A DNA stretch of 64,000 nucleotides from Phycisphaerae bacterium (GCA_035275405.1 DATEMU010000015.1:673768-737767), one strand, 5' to 3'; shown: positions 49,823-58,445, counted from the stretch's first letter. Notes: a model not told the origin generated them from the sequence alone. A program made the numbers and translations.

Positions 49823-50994
49823 TCGCCGCCGTGGTCCGCGCTGTTCCGCCGCTCGGTTGGGTCGTGCTTCTAACGGCCCTGATGCTGACGGCGCTGGGGC
49901 TCGTCGGAGTGTACGTCAGTGAGGCGGCCGCCGGGGAATCCGCGACGCAGACGATGCGCCAATCCGGGTATCTCGCCGTCGGCCTCTGCGGCGTCCTCGC
50001 CATTCAGATCGTGGGCTACAAGCGAATCGGCGGCTGGGCTTATCCGCTCTTTGGTCTCATCCTCGTCCTGCTCGTCCTCCTGGTCATTGCCCGCAAGATT
50101 CCGATGGCCCCGATCATTCCCGAACGGCGGAAGACCTTTCGCTGGATCGTGCTCGGACCGATCAACATCCAGGTCTCCGAATACGCGAAGATCGTATTCA
50201 TCATCGCCCTCGCCGCGTATCTTCGATTCCGAACGAATTACCGCACGCTCCGCGGCCTGTTGTGGCCCTTCGTCCTGACCCTGGTGCCCCTCGGACTCAT
50301 CTTGAAGGAGCCCGACTTGGGTACGAGCCTTCTGCTCCTGCCCACGCTCTTCGTCATGCTCTACGCCGCCGGGGCAAAACTCCGTCATCTGCTGCTCATC
50401 GGTGGGATGGGCCTCGCGGCCGCGCCCGCTTTCTATTTATCCCCGCTCATGAACCCCTACCAGCGCGACCGGATTACTTCGCTCTTTCGCCAGGACGACA
50501 GCGACGACCGCTGGCGGCTCGCGGCCGGATATCAACTCAACCAATCCAAGATCGCCCTCGGCAGCGGTCAGGCCCTGGGCCGGGGTTTGACCGAAGGCGC
50601 GTTTTTTCAGCACGACCTGCTGCCCGAGGAGCACAACGATTTCATCTTCGCCGTCATCGGCCATCAGTGGGGATTCATCGGCTGCCTTGCGGTCATCCTC
50701 GCGTACCTGGTGCTCGTCGCAGCGGGGCTGACCATCGCGTCCATGACGGCCGATCCGCTCGGACGTTTGATGGCCGTGGGGGTGTGCGCGCTAATCCTGG
50801 CCCAGGCGACAATCAACATCGGCATGACCATCGGAATCATGCCCATCACCGGTATGACGCTGCCGTTTGTCAGCATGGGCGGCAGTGCGCTGGTGGCGAA
50901 TTACCTGTGCATCGGTCTCCTGATCGATGTCGCCCGGCGGCGACCCATCGAAATCGCCCGCAAGCCGTTTGAATTCTCCGAAGAGGCGTTATAA
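49819..50994 (+). CDS. rodA: Rod-shape SEDS glycosyltransferase RodA
   Basis: 391 residues with about ten membrane helices and the SEDS signatures: FRWIVLGPINIQVSEYAKIVFIIALAAYL, LILKEPDLGTSLLLLPTLFVMLYAAG, SKIALGSGQALGRGLTEG, LPEEHNDFIFAVIGHQWGF and GIMPITGMTLPFVSMGGSALVANYL. It polymerises lipid II at the site of elongation together with PBP2. Coupled to mrdA by ATGA (49819-49822). Confidence 0.95.
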   Translation: MIAAVVRAVPPLGWVVLLTALMLTALGLVGVYVSEAAAGESATQTMRQSGYLAVGLCGVLAIQIVGYKRIGGWAYPLFGLILVLLVLLVIARKIPMAPIIPERRKTFRWIVLGPINIQVSEYAKIVFIIALAAYLRFRTNYRTLRGLLWPFVLTLVPLGLILKEPDLGTSLLLLPTLFVMLYAAGAKLRHLLLIGGMGLAAAPAFYLSPLMNPYQRDRITSLFRQDDSDDRWRLAAGYQLNQSKIALGSGQALGRGLTEGAFFQHDLLPEEHNDFIFAVIGHQWGFIGCLAVILAYLVLVAAGLTIASMTADPLGRLMAVGVCALILAQATINIGMTIGIMPITGMTLPFVSMGGSALVANYLCIGLLIDVARRRPIEIARKPFEFSEEAL

Positions 50995-50997
50995 CTC

Positions 50998-51034
50998 CAA
51001 CTCCCTCTGGGAGAGGGCTGGAGTGAGGGCTCGA
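50998..51034. repeat. CTCCCTCTGGGAGAGGG dispersed repeat
   Basis: ACTCCCTCTGGGAGAGGGCT then GGAGTGAGGGCTCG after rodA. The reverse-complement form lies at 24488-24523. It includes an 8-bp CCCTC/GAGGG-type hairpin. Confidence 0.55.
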
Positions 51035-51040
51035 ACACGC

Positions 51041-51547
51041 ATGGCTGCCCGAAAAAGAAAACGACTATCTCATCTCGACCGCAAGGGAGCGGCGCGGATG
51101 GTGGACGTCTCTGCCAAGGCCGTAACGCATCGCCGTGCAGTCGCGACCGCGGAGGTGACGGTCAGTGCGGCGACCATGAAGCTGATCCAAAAAGGTGGCG
51201 TCCCGAAGGGCGATGTCTTCGCCGTCGCGCGGCTCGCGGGGATCAATGCGGCAAAGGAGACGTCGCGGCTAATTCCGCTCTGTCATCCGCTGCCCATCGA
51301 TCATATCGACGTGCAGATTCAAGCGCGCCCGCCCCGACGCGTCGTCATTCGTGCCGAAGCCGCTGTCGCCGCGCGGACCGGCGTGGAGATGGAGGCCCTC
51401 GTGGCCGCGTCGATCGCGGCGCTGACGATCTACGACATGTGCAAGGCCGTCGATCGGGGCATCCGCATCGGCCCGATAGCGCTACAGGAAAAATCGGGGG
51501 GCCGATCCGGTCCGTGGCGGCGTACCCCCTCACGCCGCAAGCGCTAG
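51041..51547 (+). CDS. moaC: Cyclic pyranopterin monophosphate synthase MoaC
   Basis: 168 residues. SHLDRKGAARMVDVSAKAVTHRRAVA, KKGGVPKGDVFAVARLAGINAAKETSRLIPLCHPLPI and the active-site MCKAVDRGIRIG (Lys of the MCKAVD motif) are all present. It makes cyclic pyranopterin monophosphate in molybdopterin synthesis. The start is the ATG at 51041 just after a dispersed repeat; there is no good ribosome site. No other molybdenum cofactor genes are in the window. Implies Mo or W enzymes in the host. Confidence 0.95.
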   Translation: MAARKRKRLSHLDRKGAARMVDVSAKAVTHRRAVATAEVTVSAATMKLIQKGGVPKGDVFAVARLAGINAAKETSRLIPLCHPLPIDHIDVQIQARPPRRVVIRAEAAVAARTGVEMEALVAASIAALTIYDMCKAVDRGIRIGPIALQEKSGGRSGPWRRTPSRRKR

Positions 51548-51631
51548 ATGCAAAGGGGATGGCGCTTTTTTCAAATCTTGTGAAAGCCCAGGCGGGTCGT
51601 TGTCGTCCCGCCGCCTCGGCCAATAAGATAA

Positions 51632-52630
51632 ATGACATTGCAAATGAACGCCGTTATTGAAAAACCAACCCTCGACCTGGCCGCTCCCGTCGCCGCCGCC
51701 CTCGATCAGGTGATGAACACCTTCGACGAGGAACTGTGCGGTGACCTGCCCTTCGTCGAGAAGCTTGTAGATCAGGTCCGGCAGTTTCGCGGCAAGTTGC
51801 TCCGGCCCAAGCTGCTCCTGCTGACCGCTAAGGCCGTCGGCGACATCCGTCGCGAACACATCGTGCTCGCCGCCGTCGTCGAGATGGTCCACATGGCCAC
51901 GCTCGTCCACGACGACGTCCTCGATGAATCCGACGTCCGCCGCCGCCGCCCGACGATCAATCGCCTTGTCGGCAACGAGGGCGCGGTCCTGCTCGGCGAC
52001 TACCTCATCTCACACGCCTATCACCTCTGCACGAGCCTCGGCTCCGTTGAATACGCCCGCCGCATCGCCGACGTCACCAACACGGTCTGCGAAGGTGAAT
52101 TGATGCAGATCGAGCATCGCGGCGATACGGACCTGAGCGAGGCTCGTTATCTGGAGATCATTCGCCGCAAGACCGCCGCCCTGACCGGCGTGTGCTGCGA
52201 ACTCGGCGCGGCCGCGGCGGGGGCCGACCGGCGGATTGTGCAGAGCATGGCGGCGTTCGGCGTCGACCTGGGCATGGCCTTCCAGATCGTGGACGACCTG
52301 CTCGACCTCACGGGTACGGAAAACGAACTCGGCAAGACCGCCGGCCGCGACGCAGACCTGGGCAAATGGACCCTTCCGGCGATCCGCTTTCGTGACCGAG
52401 CCGACGCCGCAGACCGCCGGCGTTTGGTCGACGCGCTTTCCAACGGCAGCCCGGACAAGTCTGAGAGCATCCGCTCTATCCTCGCCGGGTCAGACGCCAT
52501 GGACTACGCGATGGGCATGGCCCGTTCTTACGTCCAATCGGCACTCCGCCAATTGGCCGAGCTTCCGATGACCGACGCGAAGAAAAGCCTCATCGCTGCC
52601 GCCGAATTTATCGTGAACCGCCGCGCATAG
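51632..52630 (+). CDS. Polyprenyl diphosphate synthase
   Basis: 332 residues. The first aspartate-rich motif is VHDDVLDES (about 94-102), with GKLLRPKLLLL and RRRRPTINRL nearby; the second is QIVDDLLDLTG (about 217-227). The absence of bulky residues before the first motif suggests a medium- or long-chain product, for quinones or carrier lipids, but chain length cannot be read reliably. An ATG at 51644 is a shorter alternative. The TAG stop merges with a TAGGGCGGGC palindrome. Confidence 0.92.
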   Translation: MTLQMNAVIEKPTLDLAAPVAAALDQVMNTFDEELCGDLPFVEKLVDQVRQFRGKLLRPKLLLLTAKAVGDIRREHIVLAAVVEMVHMATLVHDDVLDESDVRRRRPTINRLVGNEGAVLLGDYLISHAYHLCTSLGSVEYARRIADVTNTVCEGELMQIEHRGDTDLSEARYLEIIRRKTAALTGVCCELGAAAAGADRRIVQSMAAFGVDLGMAFQIVDDLLDLTGTENELGKTAGRDADLGKWTLPAIRFRDRADAADRRRLVDALSNGSPDKSESIRSILAGSDAMDYAMGMARSYVQSALRQLAELPMTDAKKSLIAAAEFIVNRRA

Positions 52631-52647
52631 GGCGGGCTCTGCCCGCC
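52628..52647. repeat. TAGGGCGGGC palindrome at a stop codon
   Basis: TAG (stop of the polyprenyl synthase) then GGCGGGC (52631-52637) TCT GCCCGCC (52641-52647). Same family as 30450 and 35611, and as at 30450 its first three bases are the stop codon. Confidence 0.7.
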
Positions 52648-52691
52648 GAACCAAAGGGTACGACTCTTACGGAATATCAGCGCGATGATGG

Positions 52692-52697
52692 TATAAT
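52692..52697 (+). promoter_or_regulatory. TATAAT -10 box of the MazEF-like operon
   Basis: A consensus TATAAT. Counting 6-7 bases downstream puts the transcript start at about 52704-52705, which is the ATG of the antitoxin. This suggests a leaderless message. An upstream in-frame ATG at 52696 would lie inside the box. Confidence 0.6.
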
Positions 52698-52704
52698 GGT
52701 GTTT

Positions 52705-52926
52705 ATGAAGATCGAATTGACCCCCGGTCAGCAGGAACAGCTCGATCGCGCCGACGAACTTCCGGTAAGCGTCTGTGACCCCAGAGACCAGTCGGATTAC
52801 GTACTAGTGCCTGCAGAGCAGTACGAACAGATGCTGGAAGTCATCGAAGATGACGTCGAGCAACGCGCCCTGCGGCGCGCCGGCGCGAAAACACTGGCCA
52901 AGAGGCTCGCGGACGAGTCGGCATGA
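52705..52926 (+). CDS. MazE-like antitoxin, 73 aa
   Basis: 73 residues: MKIELTPGQQEQLDRADELPVSVCDPRDQSDYVLVPAEQYEQMLEVIED then a basic helical end. YVLVPAEQYEQM resembles antitoxins of the Phd/YefM or short MazE-like sort that precede PemK/MazF toxins. No clear DNA-binding fold is visible. Its TGA overlaps the toxin ATG (ATGA at 52923-52926). Identity as antitoxin rests mainly on this position. Confidence 0.7.
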   Translation: MKIELTPGQQEQLDRADELPVSVCDPRDQSDYVLVPAEQYEQMLEVIEDDVEQRALRRAGAKTLAKRLADESA

Positions 52927-53270
52927 ACCCCGGCGAGTTGTATTACGCGGATCTGTATGAGGCGGGTGTCCGCCCGGTGTTGATCGTCTCGCGTGAGTCT
53001 CTCAATCGCGGTGGTTACGCGGTCGCTATTCCGCTTACGTCATCGCACTTCGAACGCCGAAGCCGTCTGCCCAATTGCGTCCCATTTCGCGCAGGTCAAT
53101 TTGGACTGACTGTGGATTGTGCGGCCCAATGCGAAGCGATTCTCAGCATTGAGCGGTCTCAGATCGATCTTACCAAAGGCCTTATCGGACAGGTCGATGA
53201 ATCGACGATGCGTGAGGTGATTCGGGCCGCCGGCTACGTTATGGAATCAGAGTGCGAGCCGACTGGATGA
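52923..53270 (+). CDS. mazF: PemK/MazF-type endoribonuclease toxin
   Basis: 115 residues: NPGELYYADLYEAGVRPVLIVSRESLNRGGYAVAIPLTS, VPFRAGQFGLTVDCAAQCEAILSIERSQI and IGQVDESTMREVIRAAGYV follow the MazF fold, including the early Arg-Pro that contacts RNA (GVRPVLIVS). These toxins cleave mRNA at short motifs. Coupled at both ends by ATGA, to the antitoxin upstream and an XRE regulator downstream. Confidence 0.9.
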   Translation: MNPGELYYADLYEAGVRPVLIVSRESLNRGGYAVAIPLTSSHFERRSRLPNCVPFRAGQFGLTVDCAAQCEAILSIERSQIDLTKGLIGQVDESTMREVIRAAGYVMESECEPTG

Positions 53271-53602
53271 CCGCTATGCTCAACCCGGTCAACCCCGAGC
53301 TAGTCCTTTCGCTCAATCAACGGCCGCTCGCCGCGCGGGCCGTCGCCAACGCCCGCCAGCGCCTCAAAGACGGCCAACTGGAAACGTGGCCGCTGGCCGA
53401 GACCTCTGAGCAACAAGCAGGCCAACGACTTCGACATTTATTAAAGAAAAAAGGCATTACCCAGGCCGCGCTCGCCCGCAGTCTCGGCGTATCCCTGGCG
53501 GTGGTAAACCGTGTCCTCAAGAGACCGGATCGCTCAATGGTGGTGACGCTTCGACGGATCGCCGCGGCGCTGAATGCCGACGCTTGGGAGATCGTTGACT
53601 GA
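53267..53602 (+). CDS. XRE-type helix-turn-helix regulator of the MazEF operon
   Basis: 111 residues. The C-terminal half is a Cro/C1-type domain: AGQRLRHLLKKKGITQAALARSLGVSLAVVNRVLKRPDRSMVVTLRRIAAALNADAWEIVD. The N-terminal half (residues 1-50) is of unknown fold. The ATG overlaps the MazF stop (53267-53270), so the three genes are one translational unit. It probably binds the operon promoter. A three-gene arrangement is less usual than plain mazEF. Confidence 0.86.
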   Translation: MTAMLNPVNPELVLSLNQRPLAARAVANARQRLKDGQLETWPLAETSEQQAGQRLRHLLKKKGITQAALARSLGVSLAVVNRVLKRPDRSMVVTLRRIAAALNADAWEIVD

Positions 53603-53631
53603 GATAGTCGCCAGTTGTCAATGGCTCCCCC

Positions 53632-54375
53632 CTATTTCAACGCAGCCCGTAACGGCCCGGACAGCTTCGGTGGGCGAGCGAGCAGTTCCGTCAGGTGATA
53701 ATCCAACAGGTCGAATGCCTCGCGTGCCAGCTTCGTATCGTCCAGCGGATGCGGAGAGCCGATCACTCCCAGCGCTCGCGCCAGCGCCACGCTCATGCGC
53801 CGCTTCTCCACGATCGCCGGCTCGCAGTCCCGGCAGATCGCCCCGCCCTGGTGCGAGCTGAAATAAACGGTCGCGTCTTTTTCGACCGAGCGCCCGCAGC
53901 CCATGCAGCGCGACAACTCCGGTCGCAGGCCGATTTGCGTCAACATGAACCACAGGTATCGCGCCAGGAGCCCGATCGCCGGTCCGTCTTTCAGCGCGCG
54001 AAAGAATTTGCGCAGTCCGTCGAAAAGCTCCGGGTGGGGGTCGTGCACTTCCATCAGGTGCGACGTGACCTCGGCGGCGTATTGCGCGGCGTAATTGCGA
54101 ACCAGGTCGGTGCGCAGGTGCGGAAATGTCTCCTCCTGCCGCCATTCCGTCAACGTCGCGAGCGTCTCCTCCTTGCCCGGCCGACGGGAAAAGACCAGCC
54201 GCCCCACCTCCAGAAGATCGATCCCGACGGAGGCCCTCGTCTTCGTGGCCCGCTTCACGCCCTTGGCGATTATCCGCTGCTGGCCGTGCTCGCGCGTCAG
54301 CAGCACCAGCACCTGTGACGTCTCGCTGTAATCGAGTCGGCGAAGGACGACGGCGATATCGGAAAAAAGCGACAT
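53632..54375 (-). CDS. recO: DNA repair protein RecO
   Basis: 247 residues. The N-terminal OB fold has AVVLRRLDYSETSQVLVLLTREHGQQRIIAKGVKR, and the C-terminal helical part carries a four-Cys zinc finger (CMGCGRS...CRDC, about 157-187) as in Gram-positive and Thermus RecO. It helps RecR load RecA on gapped DNA. It is the last gene of the minus-strand run pgpH-ybeY-corC-recO. The length is typical. Confidence 0.92.
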   Translation of the reverse strand: MSLFSDIAVVLRRLDYSETSQVLVLLTREHGQQRIIAKGVKRATKTRASVGIDLLEVGRLVFSRRPGKEETLATLTEWRQEETFPHLRTDLVRNYAAQYAAEVTSHLMEVHDPHPELFDGLRKFFRALKDGPAIGLLARYLWFMLTQIGLRPELSRCMGCGRSVEKDATVYFSSHQGGAICRDCEPAIVEKRRMSVALARALGVIGSPHPLDDTKLAREAFDLLDYHLTELLARPPKLSGPLRAALK

Positions 54376-54378
54376 GAG

Positions 54379-55635
54379 TCAGGAGGCCGCCGCGCCGTCG
54401 TGGATGGAGACGCGCACGCGCTGCACCGACCGGGGCCGGGCCTCCAGGACCTCGATACGCACGCGATCTTCCATAAAGCTCTCGCCCGGCGTGGGAATCC
54501 GCCCCAGCCGGCTCAGCACGAAGCCGCCGATCGTGTCATACGCCTCGTCGACCGGCAGCGACAGTTCCAGCGCCTGGTTGACCTCCTCCACATTGACGCG
54601 GGCATCCACTTCCGCCGTCTGCGCGTCGATCTTTCTGATCGGTTGGACCGGCGGCTCGTCATGCTCATCGGCGATCTCGCCGACCAGCTCCTCCAGAAGA
54701 TCTTCGATCGTTACCAACCCCGACGTTCCGCCGTATTCATCCAGCACGATCGCGATATGCACGCGGCCGGTCTGGAACTCGTGCAGGCACGACGCGACAT
54801 CTTTCGTCACCGGTACAAAAGGGACCGGCCGCATCATCGTCTTCAGCGAAAAGGCCTCGGGCTTGTCCACGTTGAGCAGGTCCTTCGTATAAAGCACGCC
54901 GATCACGTGATCGATCGTCTCTTCGTACACGGGGATACGCGAATGGCCCGTATTTCGGACCAACTCCAGCACTTCGGCGTGCCCGGCCGAATGTTCGAGG
55001 GCGACGATGTCCGTTCGCGGCGTCATGATCTCCCCGACCGACGTCTCGTCGAGGTTGATCACCGAGCGGATCATCTTCTTTTCCTGCTCGTTCACATCGC
55101 CGCGGCTTTCGCCCTCGCTCAGGGCGTCGAGGATCTCCTGCTCGACCTGCTCCGTCGCATCGGCCGGACGGCGCGGCACGCCCGCCAGCCGGCGCACGAT
55201 CTCATCGATCAGTCGAACCACGGTCAGGACCGGCGAGGTGATTCTCCGGGTCCACTCAAGGACAGGAAGTACCCGCGCCAAATAACGATCGCCGGTATGG
55301 CGCGCCCATGCGGCGGGGACGGCTACTCCAAAGACCAGAAACCAAGGCGCGGAGTAGAGGAAGACCTCCAGCGGCTGCCGATACCAAACCGCCCGCGACG
55401 GCGACGCGACGGCCACTGTCAGGACGAAAAGCACGATCCCAAGCTGCCGGAAGATCAGGCCGGTCAGTGCGTATTCATGGTGATAGTGATCGAAGGATTC
55501 CAGCCGCTCGCTTCGTCCCAGCCGCTCCAGCCCTTCCTGCAGCCGGCTGCGCGAGGCAACTTGAACGGCGTTTGCGGCCGTGCCCGCAAAGAGCGTCAAC
55601 AGAGTCCAGAGGATGAGCAGAGCGGCAATAGTCAT
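54379..55635 (-). CDS. HlyC/CorC (CNNM) family transporter-like protein
   Basis: 418 residues. An N-terminal CNNM/DUF21 part with three helices (about 3-22, 60-80, 88-108) is followed by a CBS pair (VGEIMTPRTDIVALEHSAGHAEVLELVRNTGHSRIPVYEETIDHVIGVLYTKDLL, about 200-255, then a second CBS) and a CorC domain (about 320-405, ETTPGESFMEDRVRIEVLEARPRSVQRVRV). Related proteins handle Mg2+ or Co2+ export. The gene lies between ybeY and recO, nine and three bases away. Confidence 0.91.
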   Translation of the reverse strand: MTIAALLILWTLLTLFAGTAANAVQVASRSRLQEGLERLGRSERLESFDHYHHEYALTGLIFRQLGIVLFVLTVAVASPSRAVWYRQPLEVFLYSAPWFLVFGVAVPAAWARHTGDRYLARVLPVLEWTRRITSPVLTVVRLIDEIVRRLAGVPRRPADATEQVEQEILDALSEGESRGDVNEQEKKMIRSVINLDETSVGEIMTPRTDIVALEHSAGHAEVLELVRNTGHSRIPVYEETIDHVIGVLYTKDLLNVDKPEAFSLKTMMRPVPFVPVTKDVASCLHEFQTGRVHIAIVLDEYGGTSGLVTIEDLLEELVGEIADEHDEPPVQPIRKIDAQTAEVDARVNVEEVNQALELSLPVDEAYDTIGGFVLSRLGRIPTPGESFMEDRVRIEVLEARPRSVQRVRVSIHDGAAAS

Positions 55636-55644
55636 GAACAGCGA

Positions 55645-56166
55645 TCAACGCATCACCCGCGCGTCGAAGAAGATCGGGCCGCGCCCCAACCGCAACAGGA
55701 TTTCGTCTTCGCGCCGGTGCATCCGGGCCGCATCGCCCGGTTGCCGATCATTATAGCCGCAGAGGTGAAGGCATCCGTGCACGACGTACAGCAGTACTTC
55801 GTTCCGCCAATCCCGCCGATCCGACTCGGCCCGACGCTGCGCCACGGACTCGCACACCACGAGTTGTCCGTCCACCGGCGGGCGCCTTGCCCCCTTGCTT
55901 TTCTTACTGCTGAAATCGAAAGTGAGCACGTCGGTTGGCCGCGGGTCGCCCATCCACCGCCGGTGCAGCCGCTTCATGTCCCGCTCGTCTACTACGGCCA
56001 CCTCCAGCCGTCCGCTGTCGCGACCTTCGGACAGGAGCGCTGCGCGCACCGTCCGGCGGATGAGACGCCGCAGCCCCGGATCGCCGCCGCACACATCGAT
56101 GGTAATCGACGCGCCCGGTCGCGGTCGCCGCGACGAAGCAGGTTTTCGCTTCTTGCGTCGCGTCAT
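55645..56166 (-). CDS. ybeY: Endoribonuclease YbeY, with Asp for the third zinc-ligand His
   Basis: 173 residues. LEVAVVDERDMKRLHRRWMGDPRPTDVLTFDF and the zinc motif HGCLHLCGYND (130-140) identify YbeY, a 16S rRNA maturation and ribosome quality factor. The usual pattern is HxxxHxxxxxH; here the third ligand is Asp140 in place of His, with another His at 150. Asp can be a zinc ligand in other HxxxHxxGxxD enzymes, so activity may remain. The N-terminal basic extension of about 18 residues is not conserved. Its ATG overlaps the stop of pgpH. Confidence 0.92.
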   Translation of the reverse strand: MTRRKKRKPASSRRPRPGASITIDVCGGDPGLRRLIRRTVRAALLSEGRDSGRLEVAVVDERDMKRLHRRWMGDPRPTDVLTFDFSSKKSKGARRPPVDGQLVVCESVAQRRAESDRRDWRNEVLLYVVHGCLHLCGYNDRQPGDAARMHRREDEILLRLGRGPIFFDARVMR

Positions 56167-58445
56167 GCGCTGCGTACGACGTGGGACACGGGCTCCTCCG
56201 GCCCGCGCGGATAGGCGATGCGCCCGTGATGAAACGCCTGCAGGCTCTTCACGATGCTCTGCTCCACGCGGGCCAGCTCTTTCAGCGTAATATCGCAGTC
56301 CTCGAACTGGCCGTCCATCAGCCGGGCCATGGCGATCTCGTGAACCACGCTTTCGATCCGCCCCGCCGTCGGCTCCTGGAGCGCGCGAACCGCACCCTCG
56401 ACGCTGTCGCAGAGCATCAGGATCGCCGCTTCGCGCGAGTGCGGCTTGGGGCCCGGATAGCGAAACTCCGTCTCGCTGACTTCTTCTTCCCGGCCGCTGG
56501 CTCGGGCTTCCTGCGTGGCGCGGGCATGGAAATAGCGAACCAGCGTCGTCCCATGATGCTCAGCGATGAACTGGTGCAGGACGCGCGGCAAACCGTGCTC
56601 CCGGGCCATCGCGATTCCATCCTTGATATGCGCCAGGATGACCAGCAGGCTCATCGACGGCGCGAGGTTCTGGTGGGCGCTGGTCTTGCTGGACTGATTC
56701 TCAACAAAGTAGTGCGGCTTGCAGGTCTTGCCAATATCATGGTAATACGCGCCCACGCGGACCAGCAGGCCGTTCGCCCCGATCTCCTCCGCCGCCGCCT
56801 CGGCCATGCTGCCGAGCAAATGGCTGTGCTGCCAGGTGCCCGGCGCCTTTTCAATAAGGTGCCGCAGGAGCGGATTACTTGTATCCGCCCACTCCAGCAG
56901 CGTCAGGCTGGTCGTCATGCGAAACGCCCGCTCGATCACCGGCAGCAATACCAGCACGACGCTGATCCCCGCAAAGGCCGCCAGCGCCGCGAAGGCCGCC
57001 TGTTTGGCGACGTATTGAAGCCCCTCCTGCATCATCAATCCGACAAACAGCGCCGCTGTAGCCGCCGCGAACGCCGTAATCCCGCCCAATTCCACCATCT
57101 TGAGCCGTGTTCGGACGTCTTCCAGCATCAGCGCGGTCACCGTGATCACCACGAGATGCACGAGGAACAGACCGAACGGCGCCTCCAGCGTCAGGACCGT
57201 CAACAGCGCCAGCGCCGCGGTCGCTCCGATTGCGAAGCGCTGCGAATAGGCGATCGTCAGGATCGCCGCGGTCATGGCGATGGTGGCGACGCTCCAGATG
57301 GGCGACGTGCTCATGCCGACGAGCACCACGCGCTCGCACAGCAACATCACGAGCAAAAGGGCCGCGAGCCCCAGCGCCCGAAGCGGCCGCTCGGTAATTC
57401 GCGGATGCGCCAGGTGCGTGAACACCGCCAGCCCCCCCGTGATGAGCACGATCAAACCGAAGAGACCGATGGTCTCCTTGATCCACTGCGTCTTGAGAAG
57501 CGGTTCGACATGCCGCTGGCGAAGGTATTCTTCATGCTCCGCCTTCAGCAGCGCCAGGGCTTCCCCGTCAATGACGCCGGCCTGTACCAGTCGATCGCCG
57601 ACCTGGTAACTATCCTTGACCGGATCGAGCCCGCCGGCCTCTTCAATCTTCTTTTTTGTGTAATCCTGATCGAAGACGTTGACCGGTCGGAATTCATCCG
57701 GCGCCGGGGTAATTGCCTTCTTAACGACCGCGACGAACACCGGCCGCGCCGCCCCCGCAAAGTCGCGCGGCACGACGCGCTCGGCGAGGCGCTCGACGTG
57801 CTCGCTGTTCACCGCATAGGTCAGCCGCTCCTTCGGCACGGCCTCGAAGACGCCGCTCCCGCGGTCGAGTTGCACGACGCTGGCCGTGCTGCGAATCTCG
57901 CGCGACAGGTCTGCCCGCTCGACCATATTGGATCCGGCCAGACGGTGCAGGATGGCATCGCATTCCTTCTTGAACTTGGCCGCGGCCTCCTCGTCGCTGC
58001 CCAGTCGGTGCAGTGCCTCAAACGACGCCTCATCGAGCGACCATGGATTCGTTCCCGTCGCAGCGAACTTCTCAAAGGACTCGGTCGAGTTCACGGCCGC
58101 CCGGAGATCATTCATTTCCGATTTGACGACGTCGAGGAGGCCCTGGTTAAGTCGAAAATAGTTCGGGACGTCCTGTTGGGCCTGCTTGCGGACCTCGGCG
58201 GTGCGGAGCTGGTTGACCCGCTCAAATCGCACGCGGGAGAGGACCGGCTGTGTCAGTGTCTGGCCAAGGAAATAGGGCGATCGCTCCTGACCCGACAGGG
58301 CGATGACGAACGCCCCGCCAACGAATGCCACGGCAATCGCAATCGGTATCCCCGGCAGGCTTCGCAGGCGCGGCCACCACCCACCCCAGCTCTCGCCTAG
58401 CTGGCGTCGGGCCTCGGATTGACGTGAAGGACGGGCGATTCCCAA
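56163..58445 (-). CDS. pgpH: 7TMR-HDED membrane phosphodiesterase, PgpH-type
   Basis: 760 residues. One N-terminal helix (about 33-52), a large extracytoplasmic 7TMR-HDED domain (about 60-330), seven helices (about 340-515) and a cytoplasmic HD domain (from about 535: GTWQHSHLLGSMAEAAAEEIG, YYHDIGK at about 566, IAEHHGTTLVRYFHARA). PgpH-type proteins hydrolyse the second messenger c-di-AMP. No diadenylate cyclase gene is in the window. Heads the minus-strand operon and is coupled to ybeY by ATGA. Confidence 0.92.
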   Translation of the reverse strand: MGIARPSRQSEARRQLGESWGGWWPRLRSLPGIPIAIAVAFVGGAFVIALSGQERSPYFLGQTLTQPVLSRVRFERVNQLRTAEVRKQAQQDVPNYFRLNQGLLDVVKSEMNDLRAAVNSTESFEKFAATGTNPWSLDEASFEALHRLGSDEEAAAKFKKECDAILHRLAGSNMVERADLSREIRSTASVVQLDRGSGVFEAVPKERLTYAVNSEHVERLAERVVPRDFAGAARPVFVAVVKKAITPAPDEFRPVNVFDQDYTKKKIEEAGGLDPVKDSYQVGDRLVQAGVIDGEALALLKAEHEEYLRQRHVEPLLKTQWIKETIGLFGLIVLITGGLAVFTHLAHPRITERPLRALGLAALLLVMLLCERVVLVGMSTSPIWSVATIAMTAAILTIAYSQRFAIGATAALALLTVLTLEAPFGLFLVHLVVITVTALMLEDVRTRLKMVELGGITAFAAATAALFVGLMMQEGLQYVAKQAAFAALAAFAGISVVLVLLPVIERAFRMTTSLTLLEWADTSNPLLRHLIEKAPGTWQHSHLLGSMAEAAAEEIGANGLLVRVGAYYHDIGKTCKPHYFVENQSSKTSAHQNLAPSMSLLVILAHIKDGIAMAREHGLPRVLHQFIAEHHGTTLVRYFHARATQEARASGREEEVSETEFRYPGPKPHSREAAILMLCDSVEGAVRALQEPTAGRIESVVHEIAMARLMDGQFEDCDITLKELARVEQSIVKSLQAFHHGRIAYPRGPEEPVSHVVRSA

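Noticed and set aside
54400..56214. 604-residue plus-strand frame over corC and ybeY
   Set aside because: Arg/His/Pro-rich antisense translation without any domain; both genes on the other strand have clear families.
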